Source: Nocardioides sp.
Lineage (GTDB): Bacteria; Actinomycetota; Actinomycetes; Propionibacteriales; Nocardioidaceae
NCBI GenBank assembly: GCA_002729525.1
Contig: PBYI01000069.1
Coordinates: 16,710 to 80,709 of the forward strand
Reading direction: 5' to 3'
Length of the DNA stretch: 64,000 bases
Shown here: positions 10,095-17,885 of the stretch, piece by piece
How the letters are laid out: every line of letters starts with the position of its first letter
Position numbering within the stretch: the stretch's first letter is position 1
Made by a program: the position numbers and the translations under genes
The notes under the pieces: generated by a model
The model's database searches: none
Told to the model about the DNA's origin: nothing
The model's input: only the letters and a program-made list of their open reading frames with translations

Positions 10095-10118
10095 TCGCCA
10101 CCCCACTCCTGCGGCACA

Positions 10119-10151
10119 CGACGCCGGGACCCCGACGGGGCCCCGGCGTCG
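10119..10151 (+). terminator. Hairpin terminator between the small gene and alkB
   Basis: 15-bp arms (10119-10133 and 10137-10151) with a single A/C mismatch and a GAC loop, 24 bases after the stop of the preceding gene. It insulates the alkB promoter. Confidence 0.7.
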
Positions 10152-10182
10152 TCGCATTTCAGGTCGCTCGCCTCGGACACCC

Positions 10183-10221
10183 TTGCCACGACGGTTTACA
10201 TATTCTATGGTCTTGTAAACC
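10183..10221 (+). promoter_or_regulatory. alkB promoter with overlapping inverted-repeat operator
   Basis: TTGCCA (10183-10188) and TATGGT (10206-10211) are spaced 17 bp apart and fit a housekeeping promoter. GGTTTAC (10193-10199) and its exact reverse complement GTAAACC (10215-10221) flank the -10 box with a 15-bp spacer. A repressor bound here would block polymerase; the TetR gene just downstream of alkB is the obvious candidate. This stretch is markedly AT-rich for the genome. Confidence 0.65.
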
Positions 10222-10260
10222 CCGTGGCGTGACGCGCGCCACTCCGGCAAGGAGGCCGCC

Positions 10261-11739
10261 ATGTCCGACCAGCTCCCGCAGGCGTCGGCCGAGCAGGTGC
10301 CGCACAGCACGGTGCCCCAGGGCTCGACCGACACCTGGAAGGACAAGAAGCGCTACCTGTGGCTCATCGGCCTGGTGGTCCCGTCGCTGGCGTTCGTCGC
10401 CTTCGGCATGTGGGCCGCGACCGGCTGGGGCGTCTGGTTCTGGATCGGCCCGATCGTCATCCTCGCGATCGTTCCGGCCATCGACCTGGTCGCCGGGCTC
10501 GACCGCTCCAACCCGCCCGACGACGCGATCGAGGCACTGGAGAAGGACAGGTACTACCGCTGGATCACCTACGCGTTCCTGCCGATCCAGTACGTCGGCT
10601 TCGTGGCGGCGATGTACGTCATCGCCGAGGGCGCGCCCTTCGGTCCCGGCGAGCTGAGCGTCGTCGACAAGATCGGCCTGGCGCTCTCGATCGGTTGCAT
10701 CGGCGGCATCGGCATCAACACCGCGCACGAGCTCGGCCACAAGCGCGAGGCCAACGAGCGCTGGCTGAGCAAGATCGCCCTGGCGCAGTCGTTCTACGGG
10801 CACTTCTACATCGAGCACAACCGCGGTCACCACGTCCGCGTCGCGACCCCGGAGGACCCCGCGTCCAGCCGGCTCGGGGAGTCGTTCTACGCGTTCTGGC
10901 CGCGCACCGTCCTCGGCTCGCTGCGCAGTGCCTGGGGGCTGGAGAAGAAGCGGTACGCCCGCAAGGACACCCACCCGTTCCACCCCGGCAACGACGTGCT
11001 CAACGCGTGGGTCATGTCGGCGGTCCTGTGGGGCGCGCTCATCGTGTGGCTGGGCCCGGTCGTCATCCCGTTCCTGCTCCTGCAGGCCGTCGTCGGCTTC
11101 TCGCTGCTCGAGGTCGTCAACTACATGGAGCACTACGGGATGCTGCGCCAGAAGGTCGGCACCGGCGACCGGCAGCGCTACGAGCGCGTCGACCCGACGC
11201 ACTCCTGGAACTCCAACAACATCGCGACCAACGTGCTGCTCTACCACCTGCAGCGGCACAGCGACCACCACGCCAACCCGACCCGTCGCTACCAGACTCT
11301 GCGCGACTTCGAGGAGAGCCCCGTCCTCCCCACCGGGTACGCCGGCATGATCGTGCTCGCGCTCTTCCCGCCGGTCTGGCGACGCGTGATGGACCGCCGG
11401 GTGGTCGCCCACTTCGGTGGCGACGTCAACCGCGCCAACATCCACCCGCCGAAGCGCGAGAAGGTCCTGGCCCGGTACGCCGCCGCGGCGCCCGCCGCCA
11501 CGACCACCCAGGAGACGGCCGCCACCACGGCGCCGGCCGGTGGCGCGCACGCGGCGGAGGTGCTCGCCGCCCGCTGCCCGGGATGCGGCTACACCTACGA
11601 GGTCGCGGCCGGCAACGAGCTCGAGGGCTTCGCCGCCGGCACCGCCTGGGACGACGTGCCCGACGACTGGTGCTGCCCCGACTGCGGGGTCCGCGAGAAG
11701 GTCGACTTCGTCCCCGTCGAGCCGGCCTCCCTGGGCTGA
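10261..11739 (+). CDS. alkB: Alkane 1-monooxygenase fused to a C-terminal rubredoxin
   Basis: 492 residues. The membrane di-iron hydroxylase spans residues ~30-400 with several hydrophobic segments and the histidine boxes HELGH (156-160), EHNRGHH (185-191), NYMEH (287-291) and RHSDHH (332-337). After an Ala/Thr-rich linker comes a rubredoxin with CPGC (Cys439, Cys442) and CPDC (Cys472, Cys475) iron ligands. It hydroxylates medium to long n-alkanes at the terminal carbon, the fused rubredoxin delivering electrons from a reductase encoded elsewhere. AAGGAGG at 10249-10255 fixes the start. Such fusions are known from Nocardioides, Dietzia and relatives. It is followed by a TetR gene. Confidence 0.96.
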   Translation: MSDQLPQASAEQVPHSTVPQGSTDTWKDKKRYLWLIGLVVPSLAFVAFGMWAATGWGVWFWIGPIVILAIVPAIDLVAGLDRSNPPDDAIEALEKDRYYRWITYAFLPIQYVGFVAAMYVIAEGAPFGPGELSVVDKIGLALSIGCIGGIGINTAHELGHKREANERWLSKIALAQSFYGHFYIEHNRGHHVRVATPEDPASSRLGESFYAFWPRTVLGSLRSAWGLEKKRYARKDTHPFHPGNDVLNAWVMSAVLWGALIVWLGPVVIPFLLLQAVVGFSLLEVVNYMEHYGMLRQKVGTGDRQRYERVDPTHSWNSNNIATNVLLYHLQRHSDHHANPTRRYQTLRDFEESPVLPTGYAGMIVLALFPPVWRRVMDRRVVAHFGGDVNRANIHPPKREKVLARYAAAAPAATTTQETAATTAPAGGAHAAEVLAARCPGCGYTYEVAAGNELEGFAAGTAWDDVPDDWCCPDCGVREKVDFVPVEPASLG

Positions 11740-11795
11740 CGCTGCGCCGTCGAGCCCGGGATTTCCCTCCCCCCGGGGTCATCGGTCCACCCCCC

Positions 11796-11801
11796 TAGAA
11801 T
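11796..11801 (+). promoter_or_regulatory. -10 box for leaderless tetR
   Basis: TAGAAT ends six bases before the GTG start at 11808. No Shine-Dalgarno sequence is present, so the transcript probably begins at the start codon. Confidence 0.5.
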
Positions 11802-11807
11802 GGACCG

Positions 11808-12383
11808 GTGACCTCGGGGACCGTCAGCCGCACGATGCGGGACCGGGTGGTGGACGCCGCCATCCGCGTCACCACCGAGCGCGGTTGGGCGAAGGTCACG
11901 ATGTCGCGGCTCGCCGACGACGTCGGCGTGAGCCGGCAGACCGTCTACAACGAGGTCGGCAGCAAGAACGACCTCGCCGAGGCGATGGTCGAGCGCGAGC
12001 TGGCCCGCTTCCTGTCGGTCGTCGTCGAGGCGTTCGACGCCCACCCCGACGACCTCGTCGCCGCGATCCGCACCTCCACCCGCGGGGTGCTCGAGCACGC
12101 GCACGACAACCGACTGCTGCACGCCGTCGTGTCGGCCACGCACGGTGCCGACACCGAGCTGCTCCCGCTGCTGACGACCAACTCCGAGGCGCTGCTCTCG
12201 ACCGCCAAGGCGGTGCTCGTGGAGCGGGTGACGACGCACGACCTCGACCTGCCCGACGACCGCCGCGACGCCGTCGTCGACACCGTCGTGCGGGTGGTGC
12301 TCAGCCACGTGATGCAGCCCAGCGCCGACCCGGTCGCCACGGCCGACGACGTCGCCTGGATCGCGGCGCGCGTCCTGCGCTGA
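11808..12383 (+). CDS. TetR family regulator, probable repressor of alkB
   Basis: 191 residues. The N-terminal helix-turn-helix is clear (RDRVVDAAIRVTTERGW, then MSRLADDVGVSRQTVYNEV); the rest is the helical ligand-binding and dimer domain. In other actinobacterial alk loci an AlkX/AlkU-type TetR protein downstream of alkB represses alkane oxidation and is released by fatty acids; the position here, 68 bp after alkB, fits this (inference). Its own promoter is a leaderless TAGAAT type. The GGTTTAC/GTAAACC repeat upstream of alkB is the likely binding site. Confidence 0.85.
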   Translation: MTSGTVSRTMRDRVVDAAIRVTTERGWAKVTMSRLADDVGVSRQTVYNEVGSKNDLAEAMVERELARFLSVVVEAFDAHPDDLVAAIRTSTRGVLEHAHDNRLLHAVVSATHGADTELLPLLTTNSEALLSTAKAVLVERVTTHDLDLPDDRRDAVVDTVVRVVLSHVMQPSADPVATADDVAWIAARVLR

Positions 12384-12404
12384 GCCGGTCGTCCCGCGGG
12401 CGCG

Positions 12405-13298
12405 TCAGGCGGCGCGCTCGTCGGCGAGCTCGACCGCCCGCCGGAAGGCGTCGACGACGTACGCCGGCACCGGCAGGCCGTCCTCGCGTGCCCACAGCAG
12501 CTCGCGCTCGACGCGGGTGACCTCGGCGGCGAACTCCTCGATGCCGTCCCGGAGACCGAGTGCGTCGACCACCTCGCCGAAGTCGGCGTGCTGCTCGTCG
12601 TTGTTCACCCCGACCGGGCCGTAGGAGATCGTGCGCATCCGACGCACCATCCACTGCTGCCACGGGGCGAGCTGGGCCCACAGGCCGCGCGCGGAGAGCT
12701 GGTAGAAGGCGAAGTGACCCGGCTCCTGGCGGCGGATCGGCGCCACCACCGTGCGGGCGACCGCGTCCTCGCCGAGGTCGAGCAGACCGGAGTGCAGCGC
12801 GTTGTAGGCCAGCACCGCGGAGCGCTCGGTCGACATGCCGGTGAGGTAGTAGAGCATCCGGCAGACGTCCTGGAACGACCCGAGATGCGCCAGCCCGCCC
12901 AGCACCTTCAGCTTGACCCCGACCGAGTCGGTGTCGGTGACCGCCGGCGCGCGTCCGATCTCGGTCTGCAGGGTGTCGAGGATGATCCCGTGCCGGATCT
13001 CCTGCGGCTGCCAGACGTCGGCGTAGAAGTGCCGGTCGACCTCGGGCGGGTCGGGCAGCAGGGTCAGCAGCTCCAGCACGTTGCGGTCGACCTCGAGCTC
13101 GACGCGCGCCATGTAGTCGAGGACGCCGCCGAAGCGGGCGTCGAGTAGCGCTGCGTCCTGGACGGTGTAGTCGACGGAGTCGAGCTCGATCGGCGGGTGC
13201 TGCTCGCCGAGCCGGTCGACGTGCTCGCGCAGGCGTGCGTCGACGTCGGTCGGGGCGGCGCCGGCTCGGCGGCGCGGGGAGGTCGGTTCGATCGTCAT
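12405..13298 (-). CDS. Ferritin-like di-iron protein (desaturase/oxygenase-like) next to alkB
   Basis: 297 residues, largely helical. Two carboxylate-histidine motifs, EIRH (WQPQEIRHGIIL) and EPGH (RRQEPGHFAFYQ), with acidic residues on a preceding helix (ARVELEVDRNVLELL) match the E...EXXH / E...EXXH ligand set of ferritin-like di-iron enzymes such as acyl-ACP desaturases and aldehyde-deformylating oxygenases. Databases may label such proteins otherwise; no GTP-binding signature is visible. It converges on tetR. Its closeness to alkB suggests work on alkyl or acyl chains, but the substrate is unknown. Confidence 0.65.
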   Translation of the reverse strand: MTIEPTSPRRRAGAAPTDVDARLREHVDRLGEQHPPIELDSVDYTVQDAALLDARFGGVLDYMARVELEVDRNVLELLTLLPDPPEVDRHFYADVWQPQEIRHGIILDTLQTEIGRAPAVTDTDSVGVKLKVLGGLAHLGSFQDVCRMLYYLTGMSTERSAVLAYNALHSGLLDLGEDAVARTVVAPIRRQEPGHFAFYQLSARGLWAQLAPWQQWMVRRMRTISYGPVGVNNDEQHADFGEVVDALGLRDGIEEFAAEVTRVERELLWAREDGLPVPAYVVDAFRRAVELADERAA

Positions 13299-13411
13299 GG
13301 CTCACGTGGTTCGGAGTCGTGGCCCGGGCGGTTCGGGCCGGCCCCCACATCTTCCCGCACGCCCCTCCCGGTGAGGAGCGCCGGGTTACCCTGGTCACAG
13401 GGAGGGTGCGA

Positions 13412-14692
13412 GTGGACGCGACGAGGCGTGCGCGGGCCGCGCTCGGGCTGGCGGCTCTGCTGCTGCCCGCGGCGCTGCTGTCTGCCTGCGCCGACGACGC
13501 CGTCCCGAGCGCGGGCGACCCGGCTCCGTCGGACGCGACCTCCTCGACCGCCGACAAGCCCTCGGGATCCGCGACCACCGGCAGCGACACCGCCACCCCC
13601 GAGGACGCCGGCGAGGCGGAGCCCGACCTCAGCGACACCGTCGAGTACGCCGTCGACCCGCCCGGACCGCGCAGCGGCGCCCTGGTGCCGGCCGACCTGC
13701 TGGTGCAGGACGCCGACGAGGTGCCGCAGGCGACCGTCCGCGCGCTGCGCGACGTGGCCGGCGTACGCACCGTGTCGCGGCTGTCGCTCGGCCAGGTGTC
13801 GCTGGAGAACAAGGTCTACACGATCGCCGCGGTCGACCCCGGCGAGTACCGCCGCTTCACCGAGCTGGCCAGCGCCGAGCTCCAGGACCAGTGGGACCGC
13901 GTCGCCGGCGGCGAGCTCGCCGTCGACCCCGACGTCCGCAAGAAGCTCCCCGTCTCGAAGGCCGGCTGGCTCAAGCTCGGCGTCGACGAGACCCGCACCC
14001 GCGTGCACGTCGGCGCCTACGCGCCGCAGGTCGAGGGCATCGACCTCGTCGTCAACGAGAAGGTCGGCGCGGCGCTCGGCCTCACGATGCACAACGCCGT
14101 CATCGTCTCCGCCGGCCGCCGCGACCCGGCCTCGCTGCGCGAGCCGATCGAGTCCGTCATCGGCGACCGCCCCGCCGTGCAGGCGCTCGACGCCGTCGCC
14201 CGCTACGGCCTCGACCCCGACGCCGTGCAGAACGTCGTGCTCGTCGGCTCGCGGGCCGAGGCGGTCGGGGTCTTCCGGTTCACGCCGATCGGGGGCGGCC
14301 GGGTGCAGCCGGAGGCCTCGTGGGTCTCGGCCCACATCGCCACCGAGACGATGCCGATCATCGGCCGGATGACCTGCAACAAGGCCGTCTTCCCTCAGCT
14401 GCGCGCCGCGCTGGAGGAGATCGTGCTCGCCGGGCTGTCGTCGAAGATCCACCCCGGCGAGTACGCCGGCTGCTACTACCCGCGCTTCATCGCCGGCACC
14501 ACGACGCTCTCCAACCACTCCTTCGGCCTCGCCTTCGACATCAACGTGCCGGGCAACGGCCGCGGCACCGTCGGCGAGATCGACCGCAAGGTCGTGGCGA
14601 TCTTCAAGAAGTGGGGCTTCGGCTGGGGCGGCGACTGGAGCTACACCGACCCGATGCACTTCGAGCTCGACACGATCGTCCGCCCGGGCTGA
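13412..14692 (+). CDS. Lipoprotein with C-terminal M15 (VanY/DD-carboxypeptidase-like) domain
   Basis: 426 residues. A signal peptide ends in the lipobox LLSAC, followed by an Ala/Ser/Thr/Asp-rich linker. The middle (residues ~90-280) is an unassigned alpha/beta region. The C-terminus (about 330-426) has the M15 zinc pattern: SNHSFGLAFDINVP (His and Asp ligands) and WSYTDPMHFEL (catalytic region and distal His). It probably trims peptidoglycan cross-links at the membrane surface. GTG 13412 is chosen because AGGGAGG (13399-13405) lies six bases upstream; the open frame continues upstream without a good start. Confidence 0.85.
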   Translation: MDATRRARAALGLAALLLPAALLSACADDAVPSAGDPAPSDATSSTADKPSGSATTGSDTATPEDAGEAEPDLSDTVEYAVDPPGPRSGALVPADLLVQDADEVPQATVRALRDVAGVRTVSRLSLGQVSLENKVYTIAAVDPGEYRRFTELASAELQDQWDRVAGGELAVDPDVRKKLPVSKAGWLKLGVDETRTRVHVGAYAPQVEGIDLVVNEKVGAALGLTMHNAVIVSAGRRDPASLREPIESVIGDRPAVQALDAVARYGLDPDAVQNVVLVGSRAEAVGVFRFTPIGGGRVQPEASWVSAHIATETMPIIGRMTCNKAVFPQLRAALEEIVLAGLSSKIHPGEYAGCYYPRFIAGTTTLSNHSFGLAFDINVPGNGRGTVGEIDRKVVAIFKKWGFGWGGDWSYTDPMHFELDTIVRPG

Positions 14693-14719
14693 GTCCCTCG
14701 CCGACGGCAGCGCCGCGGC

Positions 14720-15097
14720 TCAGAGCCGGCAGGCGGCGGTCGATCCCGGCAACCGGTGCCGGTTGCGCGCGACGAGCGCGTAGACGAGGTCGGCCAGCGG
14801 CCGCAGCACCCGCAGCGAGCCGATCCTGGCCAACCACGACCACGGCGCCCCGCAGGTGGCCAGGGACGCGAGCACCGCGCCGGCGCCCTGCTCGGCGACC
14901 CGTCCGTCGGCGTCGAGCCAGTAGGCCCGCGCCCGCACGTCGTCCTCGGTGAGGCCGAGCGCCGCGAGGTCGCTGCGCTGCCAGGACACGACGCCGGCGG
15001 TGCCGTGCCGGTCGAGCCAGTCGGCGCACACCGAGCAGAAGCCGCAGTCGCCGTCGTACACGACGGTGCCGGGGCTGGTGGCGCGCGCGGTGGCCAT
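14720..15097 (-). CDS. DCC-family (DUF393) thiol-disulfide oxidoreductase-like protein
   Basis: 125 residues. It begins with the family signature VVYDGDCGFCSVCADWL, which contains the DxxCxxC dithiol. Later parts match the short DUF393 pattern (LVYALVARNRHRLP). Members are predicted redox proteins of thioredoxin-like fold. A TAGCGT -10 box on the minus strand (15105-15110) lies seven bases before the ATG and includes the stop codon of the upstream esterase, so the gene has its own leaderless promoter inside the end of its neighbour. Confidence 0.88.
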   Translation of the reverse strand: MATARATSPGTVVYDGDCGFCSVCADWLDRHGTAGVVSWQRSDLAALGLTEDDVRARAYWLDADGRVAEQGAGAVLASLATCGAPWSWLARIGSLRVLRPLADLVYALVARNRHRLPGSTAACRL

Positions 15098-15107
15098 GGT
15101 GCCGACG

Positions 15108-15962
15108 CTACTGCGGGCCGCGCAGCGCGGCGGCCACCCGCCGGGCGACCTCGGCCATCGTCGTCCGCGCGCGCACCGGGTCCTCGGTGAGGAAGTAGTG
15201 GTCGGTACGGGGCGTGACGTCGTGCCAGACGTCGACCCCCGCCTCGCGCAGGCGGACGGCGTAGGCGTCGCCGTCGGCGCGCAGCGTGTCCCGCTCGGCC
15301 GTCATCACCAGCGCGGGCGGCAGCCCGGTCAGGTCGGGCGCGCGCAGCGGCGAGGCGTACGGCTCGGCCCGGGTCGCTGCGTCCGGGAAGTAGACGCGGC
15401 GCACCAGCCCGCGCAGGCCGGGCGAGATCATCCCGTTGCCGGCGGCGTCCTCCACCAGGTCCAGGGCCGGTACGCCGAGCACCTGCAGCCGCGGCGCGAA
15501 GGACCCCAGATCGCGGGCCTGCAGGCAGACCGCGGCCGCCATCCCGCCGCCGGAGGAGAACCCGCCGACGCTCACCGGACCCTCGTCGGCGACGGCCGCC
15601 GCAACGTCGTGCGCCTGGTGCTGGGCGACCGGGTAGGCGACGTACGGGCCGGTCCGGAAGTCGACGTTGAGCACCCGCACGCCCGCCGTCGCGGCGAGGT
15701 AGCGGCACCACCAGTCGTCCATGCCCGGGTGCCGCATCAGCCAGGCGCCGCCGTGCAGGTGCACGTGGACCGGCCCCTCGCCGGCCGTCGCACCCTCCGG
15801 CACGTACTCGTACGCCGCCACCCGTCCGTGGCGGGTGTCGAACCGGCGTCGACGCGGGTCGGGAAGGTCGGAGCCGGCGAACCGCAGCTCCTCGCCGTAG
15901 CGCACGGTCCAGCGCGCGGTGGCGTGCATCAGGGTGGCCGAGAGCCGGTCGGTGAGTCGCAT
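15108..15962 (-). CDS. Alpha/beta hydrolase, hormone-sensitive-lipase (type IV esterase) family
   Basis: 284 residues. The oxyanion-hole motif HGGAW follows a strand (VHVHLHGGAWLMRHPG). The nucleophile elbow GFSSGGG (consensus GxSxG) is present, as are an Asp region (ALVMTAERDTLRADGD) and a late His (RTDHYFLTED). These form the usual Ser-Asp-His triad for short-chain ester or lactone hydrolysis in the cytoplasm. It is 10 bp from the DCC gene on the same strand. The substrate cannot be read. Confidence 0.88.
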   Translation of the reverse strand: MRLTDRLSATLMHATARWTVRYGEELRFAGSDLPDPRRRRFDTRHGRVAAYEYVPEGATAGEGPVHVHLHGGAWLMRHPGMDDWWCRYLAATAGVRVLNVDFRTGPYVAYPVAQHQAHDVAAAVADEGPVSVGGFSSGGGMAAAVCLQARDLGSFAPRLQVLGVPALDLVEDAAGNGMISPGLRGLVRRVYFPDAATRAEPYASPLRAPDLTGLPPALVMTAERDTLRADGDAYAVRLREAGVDVWHDVTPRTDHYFLTEDPVRARTTMAEVARRVAAALRGPQ

Positions 15963-16019
15963 GGTCGTTGTTCGGAGCAGCCGTTCCAGTCAGATGCCTT
16001 ACTGCGTAGTGTCCGTCAC

Positions 16020-16982
16020 ATGCGAGCAGCCCAGGTCGTCACCCTCACCGGTCCCGCCGACGTCGTCGTCAACGACGTCCCCGCCCCCGAGCCCGAGGAC
16101 GGCAAGGTGCTGATCCGGGTCGAGGCCGTGGGCGTCGCCTTCCCCGACCTGCTGCTCAGCCGCGGCGAGTACCAGATGAAGCCTGAGCCGCCCTTCACCG
16201 TCGGTGCCGGCCTCGCCGGCACCGTGATCAGCGGCGGCGGGTTCGAGCCTGGCACCCGGGTCTGCGGCTGCACCGGCTGGGGCGGCGCCCAGGAGCAGGT
16301 GCTGGCCGACCCGTCGTGCGTCTTCCCGATCCCCGACTCGATCACCTTCGAGCAGGCCGCGGCGATCCCGATGAACTACCTCACCGCCGACTTCGCGCTG
16401 TTCGAGCGCGGCGGGCTCCAGCCCGGCGAGACCGTGCTCGTGCACGGTGCCGCGGGCGGCCTCGGCACGGCCGTCATCCAGGTCGCCAAGGGCATGGGCG
16501 CCACCGTGATCGGCGTCGCGAGCACCGAGGAGAAGCGCGCGCTGGTGCTGGAGTGCGGCGCCGACCACGCCATCGGTCTGGAGGGGTTCAAGGACGCCGC
16601 GCGCGAGCTCACCGGCGGCCGCGGCGTCGACGTCGTCGCCGACATCGTGGGCGGCGACATCTTCACCGACTCCCTGCGCTGCCTGGCACGCCAGGGCCGC
16701 CTCATCGTGCTCGGGTTCGCCGCCCAGCAGGGCATCCCGAGCGTGAAGGTCAACCGGCTCCTCTTCACCAACACCGACATCCGCGGCGCCGCGTGGGGCG
16801 AGTACTGGATGGCCAACCCCGGCTACATGCAGGAGCAGTGGAAGCGGCTTGAGCCGATGCTGGGCGTCGCCGTGCAGCCCCCGGTCGGCCGCACGTACTC
16901 CCTCGCCGAGACCGGCCAGGCGCTCGACGACATGGACCAGCGCCGCGCGCTCGGCAAGCTGGTCGTGCGGGTGCGTGACTGA
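16020..16982 (+). CDS. Zinc-independent quinone oxidoreductase-like MDR dehydrogenase
   Basis: 320 residues of the medium-chain dehydrogenase/reductase fold. The GroES-like N-terminal half lacks the zinc Cys/His set of alcohol dehydrogenases. The Rossmann half has the NADPH loop VHGAAGGLGTAVIQ and the typical GGRGVDVVADIVGG. It reduces quinones or enones with NADPH. The start is placed at ATG 16020: TAGTGT (16007-16012) sits seven bases upstream with TTCCAG 17 bp before it, a leaderless promoter. The stop overlaps the start of the next gene by 8 bases, implying translational coupling. Confidence 0.9.
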   Translation: MRAAQVVTLTGPADVVVNDVPAPEPEDGKVLIRVEAVGVAFPDLLLSRGEYQMKPEPPFTVGAGLAGTVISGGGFEPGTRVCGCTGWGGAQEQVLADPSCVFPIPDSITFEQAAAIPMNYLTADFALFERGGLQPGETVLVHGAAGGLGTAVIQVAKGMGATVIGVASTEEKRALVLECGADHAIGLEGFKDAARELTGGRGVDVVADIVGGDIFTDSLRCLARQGRLIVLGFAAQQGIPSVKVNRLLFTNTDIRGAAWGEYWMANPGYMQEQWKRLEPMLGVAVQPPVGRTYSLAETGQALDDMDQRRALGKLVVRVRD

Positions 16983-17793
16983 CGCCGACCGGTCGCGGGA
17001 CGACCTCGCCGCGGCCCACCGCCGCGCGCACGGGCAGGCGTCGTACGACGTCCGGGTCGAGCACGGTCCGACCGGTGCGGCCGCCGCGGTGGCCGACCTC
17101 GGCGCCGGCGACGTGGCGGTCGTGGTCGACGTGCTGTCGTTCACCACGACACTGACGGTGGCGGTCGAGCGCGGCGTGGGCGTGCTGCCGTTCGCCTGGC
17201 GCGACGAGCGGGCGGCGGCGTACGCGGCGGAGCAGGGTGCGGTGCTGGCCGTCGGGCGGTTCGAGGCGCGCGAGCGGCCCGGGCTGCCGAGCCTGTCGCC
17301 CGCCGCGATGGCCGCGCTCGACGCGGCCGAGGTCGAACGGGTGGTGCTGCCCTCGCCCAACGGCTCGACGATCTGCACACTGCTGGCCGGCACCGGGGTG
17401 GACGTGGTGGCGGCCTGCCTGCGCAACGCCTCGGCCACCGCGGCCGCCCTCGCCGAGCGCGTGCGGACCGGGTCCCGGGTGGTCGTCGTCGCGGCGGGGG
17501 AGCGCTGGCCGGACGGCTCGCTGCGCCCGGCCTGGGAGGACGTCGTCGGGGTGGGCGCGGTCGTGGCGGGGCTCCTGGCCGCGGTGCCGGGCGGGGCCGC
17601 CTCGCCCGAGGCGATGCTCGCCGCGGCCGCGTGGGCTGCCGTCGACGACCTCCCGTCCGCGCTCGCCGTCTGCGCCGGCGGCCGCGAGCTGGCCGCGTCC
17701 GGGTTCGCCGAGGACGTCGCGGTCGCGGCCGAGCACGACGTCAGCGACGTGGTGCCGGTGCTCGTCGACGGGGTGTTCTCTCCGAAAGGCTGA
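16975..17793 (+). CDS. comB: ComB-like 2-phosphosulfolactate phosphatase family
   Basis: 272 residues from GTG 16975, overlapping the oxidoreductase stop by 8 bases. The order DVLSFTTTLTVAVERG, LPSPNGSTICTLL, AACLRNASATA, VVVAAGERWPDGSLRPAWED matches the ComB family, magnesium-dependent phosphatases that remove phosphate from 2-phosphosulfolactate in coenzyme M biosynthesis. Actinobacteria do not make coenzyme M, so the physiological substrate is probably a related 2-phospho acid. The symbol reflects family only. Confidence 0.8.
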   Translation: MTDADRSRDDLAAAHRRAHGQASYDVRVEHGPTGAAAAVADLGAGDVAVVVDVLSFTTTLTVAVERGVGVLPFAWRDERAAAYAAEQGAVLAVGRFEARERPGLPSLSPAAMAALDAAEVERVVLPSPNGSTICTLLAGTGVDVVAACLRNASATAAALAERVRTGSRVVVVAAGERWPDGSLRPAWEDVVGVGAVVAGLLAAVPGGAASPEAMLAAAAWAAVDDLPSALAVCAGGRELAASGFAEDVAVAAEHDVSDVVPVLVDGVFSPKG

Positions 17794-17885
17794 ACGACGT
17801 CCGTCCGAGCCGTCCGGCTGAGCGTGGACGAACCGCCGCGGAGGCACTTCGTTCATCCTTTCCGCGGATGACTAGGGTCGGCGGG

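Noticed and set aside
14750..14765. CAACCG-N4-CGGTTG inside the DCC-family gene, resembling the palindromic repeat
   Set aside because: Spacer is 4, not 15 bases, outer arms are absent, and it lies in coding sequence.
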